A DNA stretch of 64,000 nt from an uncultured SAR86 cluster bacterium (GTDB lineage: Bacteria > Pseudomonadota > Gammaproteobacteria > Magnimaribacterales > D2472): the NCBI GenBank assembly GCA_902601475.1, contig CACKNK010000004.1, positions 56,769 to 120,768 on the forward strand, in the 5' to 3' direction. Shown in pieces: positions 34,611 through 44,088 of the stretch; positions within the stretch are counted from its first letter, which is position 1, and the number at the start of each line of letters is the position of its first letter. The notes under the pieces are model-generated. The model was not told where the DNA came from. It was given only the letters and a program-made list of their open reading frames with translations, and ran no database searches. A program made the translations under genes and the position numbers.

Positions 34611-35551
34611 CTTTAAGATCATCATTTGGGATAAATTTTAAACCCAATAATTTTTTTGAAGTTACCACTGCAGATCTAAAACAAAAACTACAATCAATTG
34701 ATGCTAAAAAAGCTGTAATTCTTGGTGAAAATACCAATTCTATTTTTAATGAATCCGTTGAACTCGATTGTGTGAGATACATTGATAATGAACTATCAGT
34801 TGATGGTTCTACTATCACGGCTGGCGCTTCAATAAATTGGCATGAATTAGTAAAAATTTCTATCAACAATAATTTATATGGACTTGAAAATTTATCACAT
34901 ATTCCAGGAAGTGTTGGCGCTTCACCTATTCAAAATATTGGTGCCTATGGTCAAGATGTTTCGCAGGTTATTAAATTTGTTGAATGTCTTGATTTGGAAT
35001 CATTAGAAATCTTTCAATTAACCAACAGTGAATGTAATTTTTCATATCGATCATCAATTTTTCAATCTAAGAAATATCTAATTACAAAAGTTTCATTTGA
35101 ACTTGAAACTACTTTCAAGCCAAATTTGAACTATAAGTCTCTTTCAGAGTATGTGGCAAAAAATTCAATAAATATTTCTAAAGAGAATATTATTGAAACT
35201 ATTGGAAGAGTAAGGGCGCTAAGACTTCCTGATATTAAAGTCCTTCCAAATTGCGGCAGTTTCTTTAAAAATCCAATTATTGATAGTGATCAAAATGTAG
35301 ACTCAAAGATAGATATTATTGAAATTTCAGAATCATTTAAAAAATTGTCAGCAGCTAGCATGATTGGTCATGTGAAACATAAACTTATGTTGCAGGGTGG
35401 AATCGAGTTACATAAAAATCATGATTTAGTCTTAACTAACCCTAAAAATGCATCGTTCAATGAGCTATTGGAATCAATTGAATCGATTAAGAATACTGTC
35501 TTCAATGAGTTTGGTATTCATTTACAGACTGAGCCGATAATTTACAAATGA
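34607..35551 (+). CDS. murB: UDP-N-acetylenolpyruvoylglucosamine reductase
   Basis: 314 residues. NNSFGINFKPNNFF-like start (LRSSFGINFK), the FAD-binding ILGENTNSIF, and IPGSVGASPIQNIGAYGQ are typical, along with FSYRSSIFQ and the catalytic serine in NCGSFFKNP. The presence of YxxxS... RSSIF indicates the type I MurB with the extra loop. It reduces enolpyruvyl-UDP-GlcNAc to UDP-MurNAc for peptidoglycan. murB closing an lpxK-kdsB group is a known gammaproteobacterial order. Overlaps the next gene by four bases. Confidence 0.94.
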   Translation: MTLRSSFGINFKPNNFFEVTTADLKQKLQSIDAKKAVILGENTNSIFNESVELDCVRYIDNELSVDGSTITAGASINWHELVKISINNNLYGLENLSHIPGSVGASPIQNIGAYGQDVSQVIKFVECLDLESLEIFQLTNSECNFSYRSSIFQSKKYLITKVSFELETTFKPNLNYKSLSEYVAKNSINISKENIIETIGRVRALRLPDIKVLPNCGSFFKNPIIDSDQNVDSKIDIIEISESFKKLSAASMIGHVKHKLMLQGGIELHKNHDLVLTNPKNASFNELLESIESIKNTVFNEFGIHLQTEPIIYK

Positions 35552-36138
35552 TTCTCTTGTCCTTAATTGCGCACCTCTTCGCTGTAGCATCACCTGGTCC
35601 TGATACATTTATAGTGATGAGGCAGACTTTAGCTTCCGGATTTAAGGCTGGATTAAGTTCCGCTATTGGTATTGGCTTAGGCATTTTAATACATTGTTCA
35701 TTAGCACTCTACGGGCTAAGTGCATTGATATTAAGTGACCCCATAGGAAGTTACATACCTTATATAGGATCTATTTATCTTATTTTCTTGGGAGTTCAAT
35801 CAGTTGCTTCAAGAAATATCACTCTCGAAGATAATAAAAACACCCTAGATAAAAGATCTTTATTAATTGGCTTTTTTACAAATATTTTAAATTTAAAAGC
35901 ATTTATCTTTTTTGTTTCCCTGTTTAGTGCCTTAACATTAAGTTATACAACGTATGAAATTAGTTGGTTGATAGTTTATTTTTCATTAGCAACTACAGCT
36001 TGGTTTATTTTTCTAGCCTATTTTTTAAGTATTCCATCAATCAAAAAAATTTATACTGACAAAGTATCGCTAATAAATAAAATACTGGGGATTATCTTAA
36101 TAATTATGGGCTTATTAGTTTTAATAAATATTTTATGA
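35548..36138 (+). CDS. LysE family amino-acid exporter
   Basis: 196 residues with six hydrophobic helices. The LysE/RhtB signature is near the N-terminus: AVASPGPDTFIVMRQTLASGFKAGLSSAIGIGLG at about 11-44. NLKAFIFFVSLF in the middle corresponds to the family's N-P-K-A-x-x-F segment, with Leu replacing Pro. Members export amino acids or small metabolites. No LysR-type regulator is next to it. The gene is coupled by ATGA overlaps to murB and the DUF1285 gene. Confidence 0.87.
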   Translation: MILLSLIAHLFAVASPGPDTFIVMRQTLASGFKAGLSSAIGIGLGILIHCSLALYGLSALILSDPIGSYIPYIGSIYLIFLGVQSVASRNITLEDNKNTLDKRSLLIGFFTNILNLKAFIFFVSLFSALTLSYTTYEISWLIVYFSLATTAWFIFLAYFLSIPSIKKIYTDKVSLINKILGIILIIMGLLVLINIL

Positions 36139-36647
36139 AGTTAGAAGATCTATCAAAACAAATTAAGCAAACTCCTGGTTTTCCTCCAGTTCATTTATGG
36201 AATCCAGATTTATGTGAAGGAGTAAAATTTAATATTGATAGAAATGGTGATTGGTTTTATCAAAACTCTCCTTTAAAAAAGGAATCTTTAAAAATCTTAT
36301 TTGCTTCAATATTAAAGAAAGAAAATAATAATTATTATTGTGTTACACCTGTAGAAAAAGTACTTGTAGAAGTTGATTTGGCACCTTACATGATTATTGA
36401 TTTTCACATCGATAATGATACCTACATCTTTGATACTAACTTGAATTATTCATTTGCTCTTAAAGATACTCAAATTTCATTTCTAGAATCCAACGGAGAA
36501 ATAATACCTATTATTGGTGTACGTGATTCAATTGAAGGGTTTTTTTCAAGAAATATTTATTATGAATTAATTAACACCGGTTATGAAAGAGATGGCGCCC
36601 TTTATATAAAGAGTGCGAATCAAGAGTATTGCTTTGGGAAGCTATAG
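36135..36647 (+). CDS. DUF1285 family protein
   Basis: 170 residues. PPVHLWNPDLCEGVKFNIDRNGDWFYQNSPL then a beta-rich part with YCVTPVEKVLVEVDLAPYMI and a C-terminal YYELINTG match DUF1285, a widespread proteobacterial family with known structures but no assigned function. It is probably cytoplasmic. It is the last gene of the fifteen-gene plus run and its final six bases overlap the convergent DUF885 gene. Confidence 0.82.
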   Translation: MKLEDLSKQIKQTPGFPPVHLWNPDLCEGVKFNIDRNGDWFYQNSPLKKESLKILFASILKKENNNYYCVTPVEKVLVEVDLAPYMIIDFHIDNDTYIFDTNLNYSFALKDTQISFLESNGEIIPIIGVRDSIEGFFSRNIYYELINTGYERDGALYIKSANQEYCFGKL

Positions 36648-38396
36648 ATTAAGTGTATCCTCAATCCAAGCATCAATATTTTCTTCAAGCATGTAAAGCG
36701 GTATAGCTCCTCTTTTTAAGACTTCATGATGAAAATCTTTTACATCGTATAAATCACCAAGTTTTTCTTTAGATCTATTTTTTAGCTCAAGAATCTTAAG
36801 TTGACCAATCTTATATGCCAGAGCCTGTCCTGGCCAATTAATATACCTATCAACTTCATTTATAATATCCTGTTGTGTTTTAGCTGAGTTATCTAAGAAA
36901 TAGTTAATTGCATCTTGTCGAGACCAATCCATATAATGCATTCCAGTATCAACCACAAGCCGAATAGCTCTCCACATATCATAAGTTAGTTGGCCAAATT
37001 TGGAGTAGGGGTCCTTATAAAGCCCCATGTCATAACCAAGACTCTCACTGTATAGTCCCCAACCCTCAACAAATGCTGTAAATCCACCATATTTTCTAAA
37101 ATTTGGTAAATCCAGCTCCATAGCTAGTGCAATTTGTAAGTGGTGTCCTGGAACTGCTTCATGAACACTAAGAACTTCAATCTCATATTTAGGTCTAACT
37201 TCAGGTCTGTAGAGATTGACATAATAATATCCAGCACGAGACCCATCAGCAGCAGGTCTTTGGTAATAAGCTGTTGTTGTATCGGGTGCACTTTCTTCAG
37301 GAATGGGCTTAATCCCATACGGTATTGATGGCAATACTTTAAATAGATTTACTAGTTCAGGATCTAATCTTTTGGACGTTGCTAAATATTCTTTAAACAA
37401 ATCATCAGGATTATCAAAATAAAATTTAGGATTCGTTCGTAAGTCATTGAGAAAACCCTTAAAAGTACCTTTCCAGGAAACGGATTCAATAACATCATCC
37501 ATTTCGTCTCTGATTCTTTTAACTTCCTTTAATCCGATTTGATGAATTTCTTCAGGTGTTAAGTCAGTTGTTGTGAACCTCCTAGCAGTAAATTCATAAT
37601 ACGCCTTACCATTAGGAATATCACTGATACCTATTGATATCCTGCAATTCGGAAGATATTCCTTCTCAAAAAACTTTAATAAGTTTTTATAGGCAGGAAT
37701 AATATCTCTGCTAATGACTTCAAGAGCTTGATCTTGAATTTCTTTAATTTCATCTTCAGAAAATAATCGTGAATCCATTTCACCAAAATGCTTAAAGAAG
37801 GGACTTTTATAAGCTGTAGTATTAGCTTGAAGTTTAATTTGCTCCTTAACTCTTTCCATTAAGATTTTTGGAGGCATAACATTGTTTTGAATGCCTTGGG
37901 AGGCTATAGCAATTTCATTAGTAATTAGATCAGGAACTTTTTTAAGACGTTCAATCCAGTCAATGTAGTGATCAATGGATCTAAAAGGCAAAACTGAGGT
38001 AGTATCATGAAGTAATTGAATACCACCTCTGTGACTAAATGGCAATAAATAAAGTTTGTATTGCTGCATTTCAACAGATTCAGATACTTGCTTAACGAAC
38101 AATCTATAATTTGTTAAATCATCTTCACTAAATGATTTTGGATTAATGCTTTCTAATTCGATAAGCATCTCCTTTTCGTACTCATGGTCTTGAAAGATCT
38201 TTCTTAGAGAACTATCTCCCCATTCTTGGTTTCTTGAGAGGTCGCCCATGCTTGATGCATAAACCGGGTTATCAGATATAACTTTGTTCCATTGTTCATC
38301 AACAATTAAATTAAATTTATCAATATCTGAAACTTCTGAGCAAGAAGTAATGAGAATAATAATAAGAAATGATTTTATAAATTTTGAAGTGTCCAT
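36642..38396 (-). CDS. DUF885 family lipoprotein, putative metallo-carboxypeptidase
   Basis: 584 residues from ATG 38394-38396, which gives a lipoprotein signal (MDTSKFIKSFLIIILITSC, Cys19). A longer reading to 38588 would run through the ETF-QO gene and is rejected. The DUF885 core is present: LSVHEAVPGHHLQIALAMEL, a HExxxGHH zinc site, then FVEGWGLYSESLG and MHYMDWSRQDAI. The family resembles M32 carboxypeptidases and probably trims peptides in the periplasm. It lies one base downstream of the ETF-QO stop on the same strand. Confidence 0.88.
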   Translation of the reverse strand: MDTSKFIKSFLIIILITSCSEVSDIDKFNLIVDEQWNKVISDNPVYASSMGDLSRNQEWGDSSLRKIFQDHEYEKEMLIELESINPKSFSEDDLTNYRLFVKQVSESVEMQQYKLYLLPFSHRGGIQLLHDTTSVLPFRSIDHYIDWIERLKKVPDLITNEIAIASQGIQNNVMPPKILMERVKEQIKLQANTTAYKSPFFKHFGEMDSRLFSEDEIKEIQDQALEVISRDIIPAYKNLLKFFEKEYLPNCRISIGISDIPNGKAYYEFTARRFTTTDLTPEEIHQIGLKEVKRIRDEMDDVIESVSWKGTFKGFLNDLRTNPKFYFDNPDDLFKEYLATSKRLDPELVNLFKVLPSIPYGIKPIPEESAPDTTTAYYQRPAADGSRAGYYYVNLYRPEVRPKYEIEVLSVHEAVPGHHLQIALAMELDLPNFRKYGGFTAFVEGWGLYSESLGYDMGLYKDPYSKFGQLTYDMWRAIRLVVDTGMHYMDWSRQDAINYFLDNSAKTQQDIINEVDRYINWPGQALAYKIGQLKILELKNRSKEKLGDLYDVKDFHHEVLKRGAIPLYMLEENIDAWIEDTLNL

Positions 38397-38397
38397 A

Positions 38398-40056
38398 TTA
38401 CATATTTGGGTAATTGGGTCCTCCAGTTCCTTCTGGCGTAACCCATTTAATATTTTGTGATGGATCTTTAATATCACATGTTTTGCAGTGCACACAGTTT
38501 TGAGCATTAATAACAAATTTATGCTCTCCGTTATCCTCAACAACCTCATAAACACCAGCAGGGCAATATCTTTGTGCAGGCTCATCATAAATGGGTAAGT
38601 TGGTAGAAATGGGTATAGAAGGATCTTTTAATTGTAAATGACATGGCTGATCTTCTTCATGATTTGTATTAGAAAGAAAAACCGAAGAAAGCTTATCAAA
38701 ACTAACTTTCCCATCAGGTTTTGGGTAATCAATTTTAGGCGCTTCAGAGGCTTTCTTTAAACACGCATAATCAGGAGTTTTATGATGAAGAGTAAATGGT
38801 AGCTTTCCTCTAAAAATAAATTGATCAATCGCAGCTAGGGCAACTCCTATTAAACCCTTAAATCCTAATTTGAGGCCTTTATGTAAAAATGGACCCCAAT
38901 TCCTTGCTTTATAAAGTTCAGAATTGATCCAAGAATTTACAAAAGCATTTTCGTATTCTGTTAAATCCTCATTGAGTTTATCGTTTGCTATTGCTTCAAA
39001 AACTACCTCGGAGGCCAGCATGCCAGATTTCATTGCTGTATGAGTTCCTTTAATTTTTGGAAAATTAAGAGTTCCTGCATTATCTCCAACTAGTAAGCCT
39101 CCAGGAAAAGACATTTTTGGTCTTGATTGATATCCACCCTTAATAAGAGCTCTTGCACCGTAAGCCACTCGAGTCCCTTTTTCTAATATATTTTTTATAT
39201 CTTTATGCTGTTTCCACTGTTGGAATTCATCAAATGGACTTAAATGAGGATTGTCATAATCCAAAGGCACTACATAGCCTAAGTAAACCTGATTATTTTC
39301 ACCATGATAAAAATATGATCCAGAGATAGTTCCATTGCTTGGCCATCCCATGGTATGCATTACTGTGCCTTCTTGATGGTCTTCGGGTTGAATGTCCCAA
39401 ATTTCTTTAAATCCAATCCCATAATGTTGTGGATCTTTGTCATTATCTAAGTTGAATTTAGCGATTAATTCTTTTCCTAAATGTCCTCTGCAACCTTCAG
39501 CAAAGATAGTGTACTTACCACGTAACTCCATCTCTGGTTGATAACTTGGTTTTTTTTCACCGTTTTGTGAAACTCCCATTTCTCCAGTTACTATTCCTTT
39601 AACTATTCCATCTTCAACAATAATATCTGAGGCAGTAAAACCTGGAAAAATCTCTACTCCTAATTGCTCGGCTTGTTCACCAAGCCATCTGCAGAAATTA
39701 GCCAAGCTCATAATATAATTTCCATGATTGTTAAATGTGGGAATCAATAAGGTTGGGAAGGGTATTTTGAAAGATGAATTTTGGGAGATCATGAATTTAA
39801 CAACATCCTTTTTGGCAGGATTATTTAAAGGAGCTCCTTTATCCTTCCAATCAGGAATTAGTTCATTCAATGCTGTTGGCTCAAAGACATTACCCGAAAG
39901 TATATGAGCTCCTATTTCCGAACCTTTTTCAATAAGACAAATGCTTAATTCTTTATTATTTTCTTTTGCTAATTGTGCAAGCTTTATGGCGCTACTTAAT
40001 CCTGATGGACCAGCTCCTACAATCACTACATCGTAGTCCATTACATCACGTTCCAT
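38398..40056 (-). CDS. electron transfer flavoprotein-ubiquinone oxidoreductase
   Basis: 552 residues. The FAD motif GAGPSGLSSAIKLAQ begins at residue 14, EIGAHILSGNVFEP and the HTMGWPSNGTISGSYFYH segment follow, and the C-terminus carries a ferredoxin-like [4Fe-4S] set (RYCPAGVYE, then NCVHCKTCDIKDP). It passes electrons from reduced ETF to ubiquinone at the inner membrane and so connects acyl-CoA dehydrogenases to respiration. It is divergent from etfBA across 85 bases, an arrangement that lets one control region serve the whole pathway. Met1 or Met6 may be the start. Confidence 0.95.
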   Translation of the reverse strand: MERDVMDYDVVIVGAGPSGLSSAIKLAQLAKENNKELSICLIEKGSEIGAHILSGNVFEPTALNELIPDWKDKGAPLNNPAKKDVVKFMISQNSSFKIPFPTLLIPTFNNHGNYIMSLANFCRWLGEQAEQLGVEIFPGFTASDIIVEDGIVKGIVTGEMGVSQNGEKKPSYQPEMELRGKYTIFAEGCRGHLGKELIAKFNLDNDKDPQHYGIGFKEIWDIQPEDHQEGTVMHTMGWPSNGTISGSYFYHGENNQVYLGYVVPLDYDNPHLSPFDEFQQWKQHKDIKNILEKGTRVAYGARALIKGGYQSRPKMSFPGGLLVGDNAGTLNFPKIKGTHTAMKSGMLASEVVFEAIANDKLNEDLTEYENAFVNSWINSELYKARNWGPFLHKGLKLGFKGLIGVALAAIDQFIFRGKLPFTLHHKTPDYACLKKASEAPKIDYPKPDGKVSFDKLSSVFLSNTNHEEDQPCHLQLKDPSIPISTNLPIYDEPAQRYCPAGVYEVVEDNGEHKFVINAQNCVHCKTCDIKDPSQNIKWVTPEGTGGPNYPNM

Positions 40057-40097
40057 GATTGATCCTTTGACTTTTATTTTTCTTAAAAAACATTACA

Positions 40098-40103
40098 ATT
40101 ATA
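40098..40103 (-). promoter_or_regulatory. possible -10 box for the ETF-QO gene
   Basis: A perfect TATAAT on the minus strand (plus-strand ATTATA at 40098-40103) lies 42 bases upstream of the ETF-QO start in the etfB/ETF-QO divergent gap. The matching -35 (TAGTGT at 17 bases) is weak, so activator help would be expected. The etfB side of the gap has no convincing hexamer pair. Confidence 0.35.
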
Positions 40104-40141
40104 GCTCTTAAAAGACGTTCACACTATATTACTAAATAAAT

Positions 40142-40891
40142 ATGAAAATTCTCGTACCAATTAAAAGAGTTGTTGACTATAACGTTAAAGTAAGGCCTCT
40201 TAGCGATAATTCAAATGTTGATCTAAACAATGTAAAAATGGCAGTCAATCCGTTTTGTGAAATTGCTGTAGAAGAGGCAGTAAGATTAAAAGAAAGTGGT
40301 ACAGCTACAGAGATTATTGCTGTTACTGTTGGCACATCTGCTTCACAGGAACAGCTGAGGACTGCTTTAGCTTTAGGTTGTGATAGAGCAATCCTCATAG
40401 AATCTGTAGACAATCCTGAGCCTTTAGTGATAGCAAAGGCGTTAGCAAAAATATTTGAAGAAGAAAATCCTGATCTCATTATTTTAGGAAAGCAGGCAAT
40501 TGACGGTGATAATAATCAAACTGGTCAAATGCTCTCTGCAATTCTTGATCTTCCTCAAGCGACATTTGCTTCAAAATTAGCAATCGAAGGTCAGACTGCA
40601 AATGTAACCAGGGAAATCGATGGTGGATTACAAACCATCAAGGTTAATTTACCTGCAATTGTAACTACGGATTTAAGATTAAATGAACCAAGGTATGCAT
40701 CCTTACCTAATATTATGAAAGCAAAGAAAAAAGAGCTTGCTACTAAAAACATTAATGATCTTGGTATTGATACATCAGCAAGAACAGAGATTATATCTGT
40801 AGAACTACCACCACAAAGAGAAGCTGGTATAAAAGTTGAGTCAGTTGATGAGTTGGTTGATAAATTAAAAAATGAGGCTAAAGCAATATGA
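40142..40891 (+). CDS. etfB: electron transfer flavoprotein beta subunit
   Basis: 249 residues, normal length. [18 protein letters not shown], then [21 protein letters not shown] and [21 protein letters not shown] are the EtfB hallmarks, followed by the recognition-loop region [15 protein letters not shown]. With EtfA it binds AMP and FAD and accepts electrons from acyl-CoA dehydrogenases. It is coupled to etfA by a four-base overlap. Confidence 0.96.
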   Translation: MKILVPIKRVVDYNVKVRPLSDNSNVDLNNVKMAVNPFCEIAVEEAVRLKESGTATEIIAVTVGTSASQEQLRTALALGCDRAILIESVDNPEPLVIAKALAKIFEEENPDLIILGKQAIDGDNNQTGQMLSAILDLPQATFASKLAIEGQTANVTREIDGGLQTIKVNLPAIVTTDLRLNEPRYASLPNIMKAKKKELATKNINDLGIDTSARTEIISVELPPQREAGIKVESVDELVDKLKNEAKAI

Positions 40892-41814
40892 GTATTTTAG
40901 TAATAGCAGAACATGATAACACCAGCATTAGACCATCAACCCTTAATACTATAGCTGCAGCAAAGCTATTAGGTGATGATATACATCTATTTGTTGCAAC
41001 TAGTAACTCCGAGCTACCTAATTCCGCATCAACTATAGAAAGTGTTTCTAAGGTGATTTCAAGTGTCGATGATACGTTAGAGCACCAACTCCCTGAAGCT
41101 CTTGCTCCAATGATTAAGGAAGTAGCAACAAATTATTCTCACGTATTAGCACCGGCAACAACATTTGGAAAAAACTTAATGCCTAGAGCTAGTGCGCTTT
41201 TAGATTCACAACAGATATCAGATATATCAGGCGTGATTGACCAGGATACATTTAAAAGACCGATTTACGCAGGAAGTTGTATTGCCACCGTTAAATCTAA
41301 TGACTCCGTTAAGCTTATTACTGTTAGGGCTACTGCCTTTGATCCTGTTCAGCTTATTGGAGGCTCTGCAGCTGTTGAAAGTTTTGATAGTGTTGTTAGT
41401 AATGATAAAAGTGAATTTGTAAGTGAGGAAATCGCTAAAAGTGATAGACCTGAATTAACAGCCGCTGATGTAATTATTTCTGGTGGTAGAGGCATGCAGT
41501 CAGGTGATAATTTTCATCTTCTAGAAACTATTGCAGATAAACTTGGTGCTGCTGTGGGTGCTTCAAGGGCTGCCGTTGATGCTGGATTTGTTCCAAATGA
41601 TTATCAAGTAGGTCAAACTGGAAAAATTGTTGCCCCAAATCTCTATATTGCAGTGGGTATATCTGGTGCTATTCAACACCTTGCAGGAATGAAAGACTCA
41701 AAGGTTATTGTGGCCATAAATAAAGATGAAGATGCACCAATATTCCAAGTTGCTGATTATGGCTTAGTAGCAGACCTTTTTAATGCTCTACCTGAGCTTG
41801 CTGATAAAATTTAA
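40888..41814 (+). CDS. etfA: electron transfer flavoprotein alpha subunit
   Basis: 308 residues. The C-terminal FAD domain is clear: [16 protein letters not shown], then [49 protein letters not shown] and [20 protein letters not shown]. The N-terminal domain pairs with EtfB. It stores the FAD that shuttles electrons to ETF-QO. The stop ends one base before the convergent acyl-CoA dehydrogenase stop. Confidence 0.96.
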   Translation: MSILVIAEHDNTSIRPSTLNTIAAAKLLGDDIHLFVATSNSELPNSASTIESVSKVISSVDDTLEHQLPEALAPMIKEVATNYSHVLAPATTFGKNLMPRASALLDSQQISDISGVIDQDTFKRPIYAGSCIATVKSNDSVKLITVRATAFDPVQLIGGSAAVESFDSVVSNDKSEFVSEEIAKSDRPELTAADVIISGGRGMQSGDNFHLLETIADKLGAAVGASRAAVDAGFVPNDYQVGQTGKIVAPNLYIAVGISGAIQHLAGMKDSKVIVAINKDEDAPIFQVADYGLVADLFNALPELADKI

Positions 41815-41815
41815 C

Positions 41816-42907
41816 TTACTGATTTAAAGTTATATTTTTTGAAAGTGCTTCCAGTGCACTCGAGCTATTTCCATTAATAATTTCATGCTCTTTTGCAGAA
41901 AGGCAATATCTCCACAATGGATATTCTTTAGCTACGCCCATTCCACCATGGAGGTGCTGTGCCGCATATGACGTTCTGTGTAGGACATTACCAGTTATAT
42001 ACTTTAAATTTAAAATTTGATTTTCTAAATCACTACCTGAACTATATAAATATGATGCTTGTTGAAGGTTTAGAACAAGTTCTTGATGGTCTATAAACAT
42101 ATTTGCAGCGCGGTGTGATACTGCTTGAAATGATCCAATAGGTCTATCAAACTGCTCCCTTTCACTCGTATAAGCTGCAGTTAATTCCAACATCTTTAAA
42201 ACCATCCCTCTAGCCAAAGAAGCCTGAATAAGCACTCTTCGAGCATAGATATTATTTAATAAATAAAGTCCTTCACCTGATTTATTGATAATTGATTCTT
42301 TGCTAACAATTACACCATCAAGATTTAACTTAGAGTAGGGGACCTTACTGGTGACATCAAGAGAAGTAATTTCTAATTGATCCGTTTCTATGAGAGCTAG
42401 ATATACTCCATCATCAGTTATAAAGGATATTAAAGCTTTCTTAGCAATATCTAGATTGTAAGAGAGTATTTTTGTGCCTGATAGCTCATAGCCATTGTTT
42501 GATAATTTCCCGGTAACTTTTGGAGATTCAATTTCAAAATTTAACGGCTCATTAAGTGCGGATGTATATGAATGTAATTTGTTTGAAAGTAAATCTCTTA
42601 ATATCTCTGAAAGACCTTTAAATGATGATTCTTGAAGTGTAATTAGAACATCAGATACAAGTGCGGATGGATTAAGAGGACTATTCGAGTATCCCAGTTC
42701 TTCAGACAATATCTTAATCACATCAAAATTAATTTTATTTGTGTCTTGATCCACAAGAAAACCCTGGTTAATAAGCTCACTAAGTAATGCAGGATCATAT
42801 CTATGAGAATCAAACTTTTTAAGGTAGTCCTCACTACTAAAGGATTCAAGGAGTTTTTTTAGACTTTCTCTAATTAACTTTTCTTCACTAGATGATGAAA
42901 AATCCAT
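41816..42907 (-). CDS. acyl-CoA dehydrogenase, small subunit of pair 1
   Basis: 363 residues of the acyl-CoA dehydrogenase fold. Recognisable parts are the C-terminal TSEREQFDRPIGSFQAVSHRAANMF and QHLHGGMGVAKEYPLWRYCLSAKE; the middle FAD-contact region is weaker than in classical enzymes. Its start overlaps the stop of a 392-residue acyl-CoA dehydrogenase by one base. A large then small order with these sizes resembles heteromeric enzymes of the ChsE/FadE26-27 kind, where each subunit supplies part of the active site. The substrate could be a steroid side chain or another bulky acyl-CoA; that is inference. Confidence 0.85.
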   Translation of the reverse strand: MDFSSSSEEKLIRESLKKLLESFSSEDYLKKFDSHRYDPALLSELINQGFLVDQDTNKINFDVIKILSEELGYSNSPLNPSALVSDVLITLQESSFKGLSEILRDLLSNKLHSYTSALNEPLNFEIESPKVTGKLSNNGYELSGTKILSYNLDIAKKALISFITDDGVYLALIETDQLEITSLDVTSKVPYSKLNLDGVIVSKESIINKSGEGLYLLNNIYARRVLIQASLARGMVLKMLELTAAYTSEREQFDRPIGSFQAVSHRAANMFIDHQELVLNLQQASYLYSSGSDLENQILNLKYITGNVLHRTSYAAQHLHGGMGVAKEYPLWRYCLSAKEHEIINGNSSSALEALSKNITLNQ

Positions 42908-44085
42908 TACCTTGATCTTGGCATTAATAACCCAGCCATAGAAATGATATCTCGTTGCACTTCATTTGTTCCACCACCAAAGGTAAGGATTGAGGCAGTT
43001 CTATACATTCTTTCCAATCTACTGTTAAGAATTGATAAACTGTCATCTCTAATAATTGAGAGTTCACCAAAGATCTCCATCATCATTCTGTAAGCTTCTA
43101 TAAAGTACTCAGAACCATATATCTTAGCTAAGGATGCGTCTGTCATTGAAAGGACATTATTCTCCATTCCCCAAACTTGTTTCCAACAGATCAATTTAAG
43201 TGTCTCCAAGCCAGAATAGATTTTTGCAAAATTAGATTTAACCCAATCAATATCCGAAAGAACATTTGTTGAGTCAACCTTCGTTGATTTTGCTAACGAC
43301 AATAACTGATGATACAACTCATCCACTGGACCATGATTAACAAGAGCAAGTCTTTCTAGATTTAGTTGACTCGTTATTAGATTCCAGCCAGAATTTAGCT
43401 CACCTACTAAATTGTCTTTTGAAACATAGATATCATCATAGTAAGTCATATTAGTTGTTACATCACCCAGTGTCTGAATAGGCGTGTAAGAGAACCCATC
43501 GTCATCGGTAGGAACTATAAACATTGAAATGCCTTTATGCTTTTTTACCTCATTGTTTGTCCTGGCTGCCAACCAAATATAATCAGCATAATTCGCTAAA
43601 CTAGTCCAAATCTTTTGACCATTAATTTTAAATCCTTCTTTATCAGGTAATGCTTGTGTCTTTAGTGATGCTAAATCGGTTCCAGCATTTGGCTCTGAAT
43701 AACCAATGGCAAAAATAGTTTCACCTCGAAGAATAGATTTTGCGATAGTTTCTTTAGCCCAATCAGATCCATACTGAGCAATCATTGGGCCTACAGACTC
43801 AGTTGTTAAGAACGGAAAAGGAAATCCTGTTCTCATAATCTCTTCAACAAAAATATATTGCTCTATTGGAGTGAACTCTTTACCACCAAATTCTTTTGGC
43901 CAACTTAAGCCAATCCATCCATCTTGGCCCATAATTTTTAATGCTTTTTTAAATTCTGGACCTCCACCCTCAAAAAATTGAGGATCACTCATCTCACTCA
44001 AAAGTTCTTTATTTAATAAAGCTGAAAAATACTCTTTAAGCTCGTCTTTAAGTTTTTGTTGATTCTTTGTTAATTCAATTTTCAT
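42907..44085 (-). CDS. acyl-CoA dehydrogenase, large subunit of pair 1
   Basis: 392 residues. GYSEPNAGTDLASLKTQA and KIWTSLANYADYIWLAARTN form the FAD/substrate core, and the C-terminus has TFGGGTNEVQRDIISMAGLLMP. In medium-chain enzymes the catalytic Glu precedes Gly in this motif (YEG); here it is FGG, as in several heteromeric enzymes. It precedes the 363-residue subunit with overlapping stop and start codons. Electrons would go to EtfAB, encoded just beyond. It follows a serine hydrolase gene by three bases. Confidence 0.88.
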   Translation of the reverse strand: MKIELTKNQQKLKDELKEYFSALLNKELLSEMSDPQFFEGGGPEFKKALKIMGQDGWIGLSWPKEFGGKEFTPIEQYIFVEEIMRTGFPFPFLTTESVGPMIAQYGSDWAKETIAKSILRGETIFAIGYSEPNAGTDLASLKTQALPDKEGFKINGQKIWTSLANYADYIWLAARTNNEVKKHKGISMFIVPTDDDGFSYTPIQTLGDVTTNMTYYDDIYVSKDNLVGELNSGWNLITSQLNLERLALVNHGPVDELYHQLLSLAKSTKVDSTNVLSDIDWVKSNFAKIYSGLETLKLICWKQVWGMENNVLSMTDASLAKIYGSEYFIEAYRMMMEIFGELSIIRDDSLSILNSRLERMYRTASILTFGGGTNEVQRDIISMAGLLMPRSR

Positions 44086-44088
44086 AGT

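Noticed and set aside
38397..38588. 64-residue extension of the DUF885 gene
   Set aside because: It overlaps the ETF-QO ferredoxin region in another frame; starting at 38396 gives a clean lipoprotein signal.
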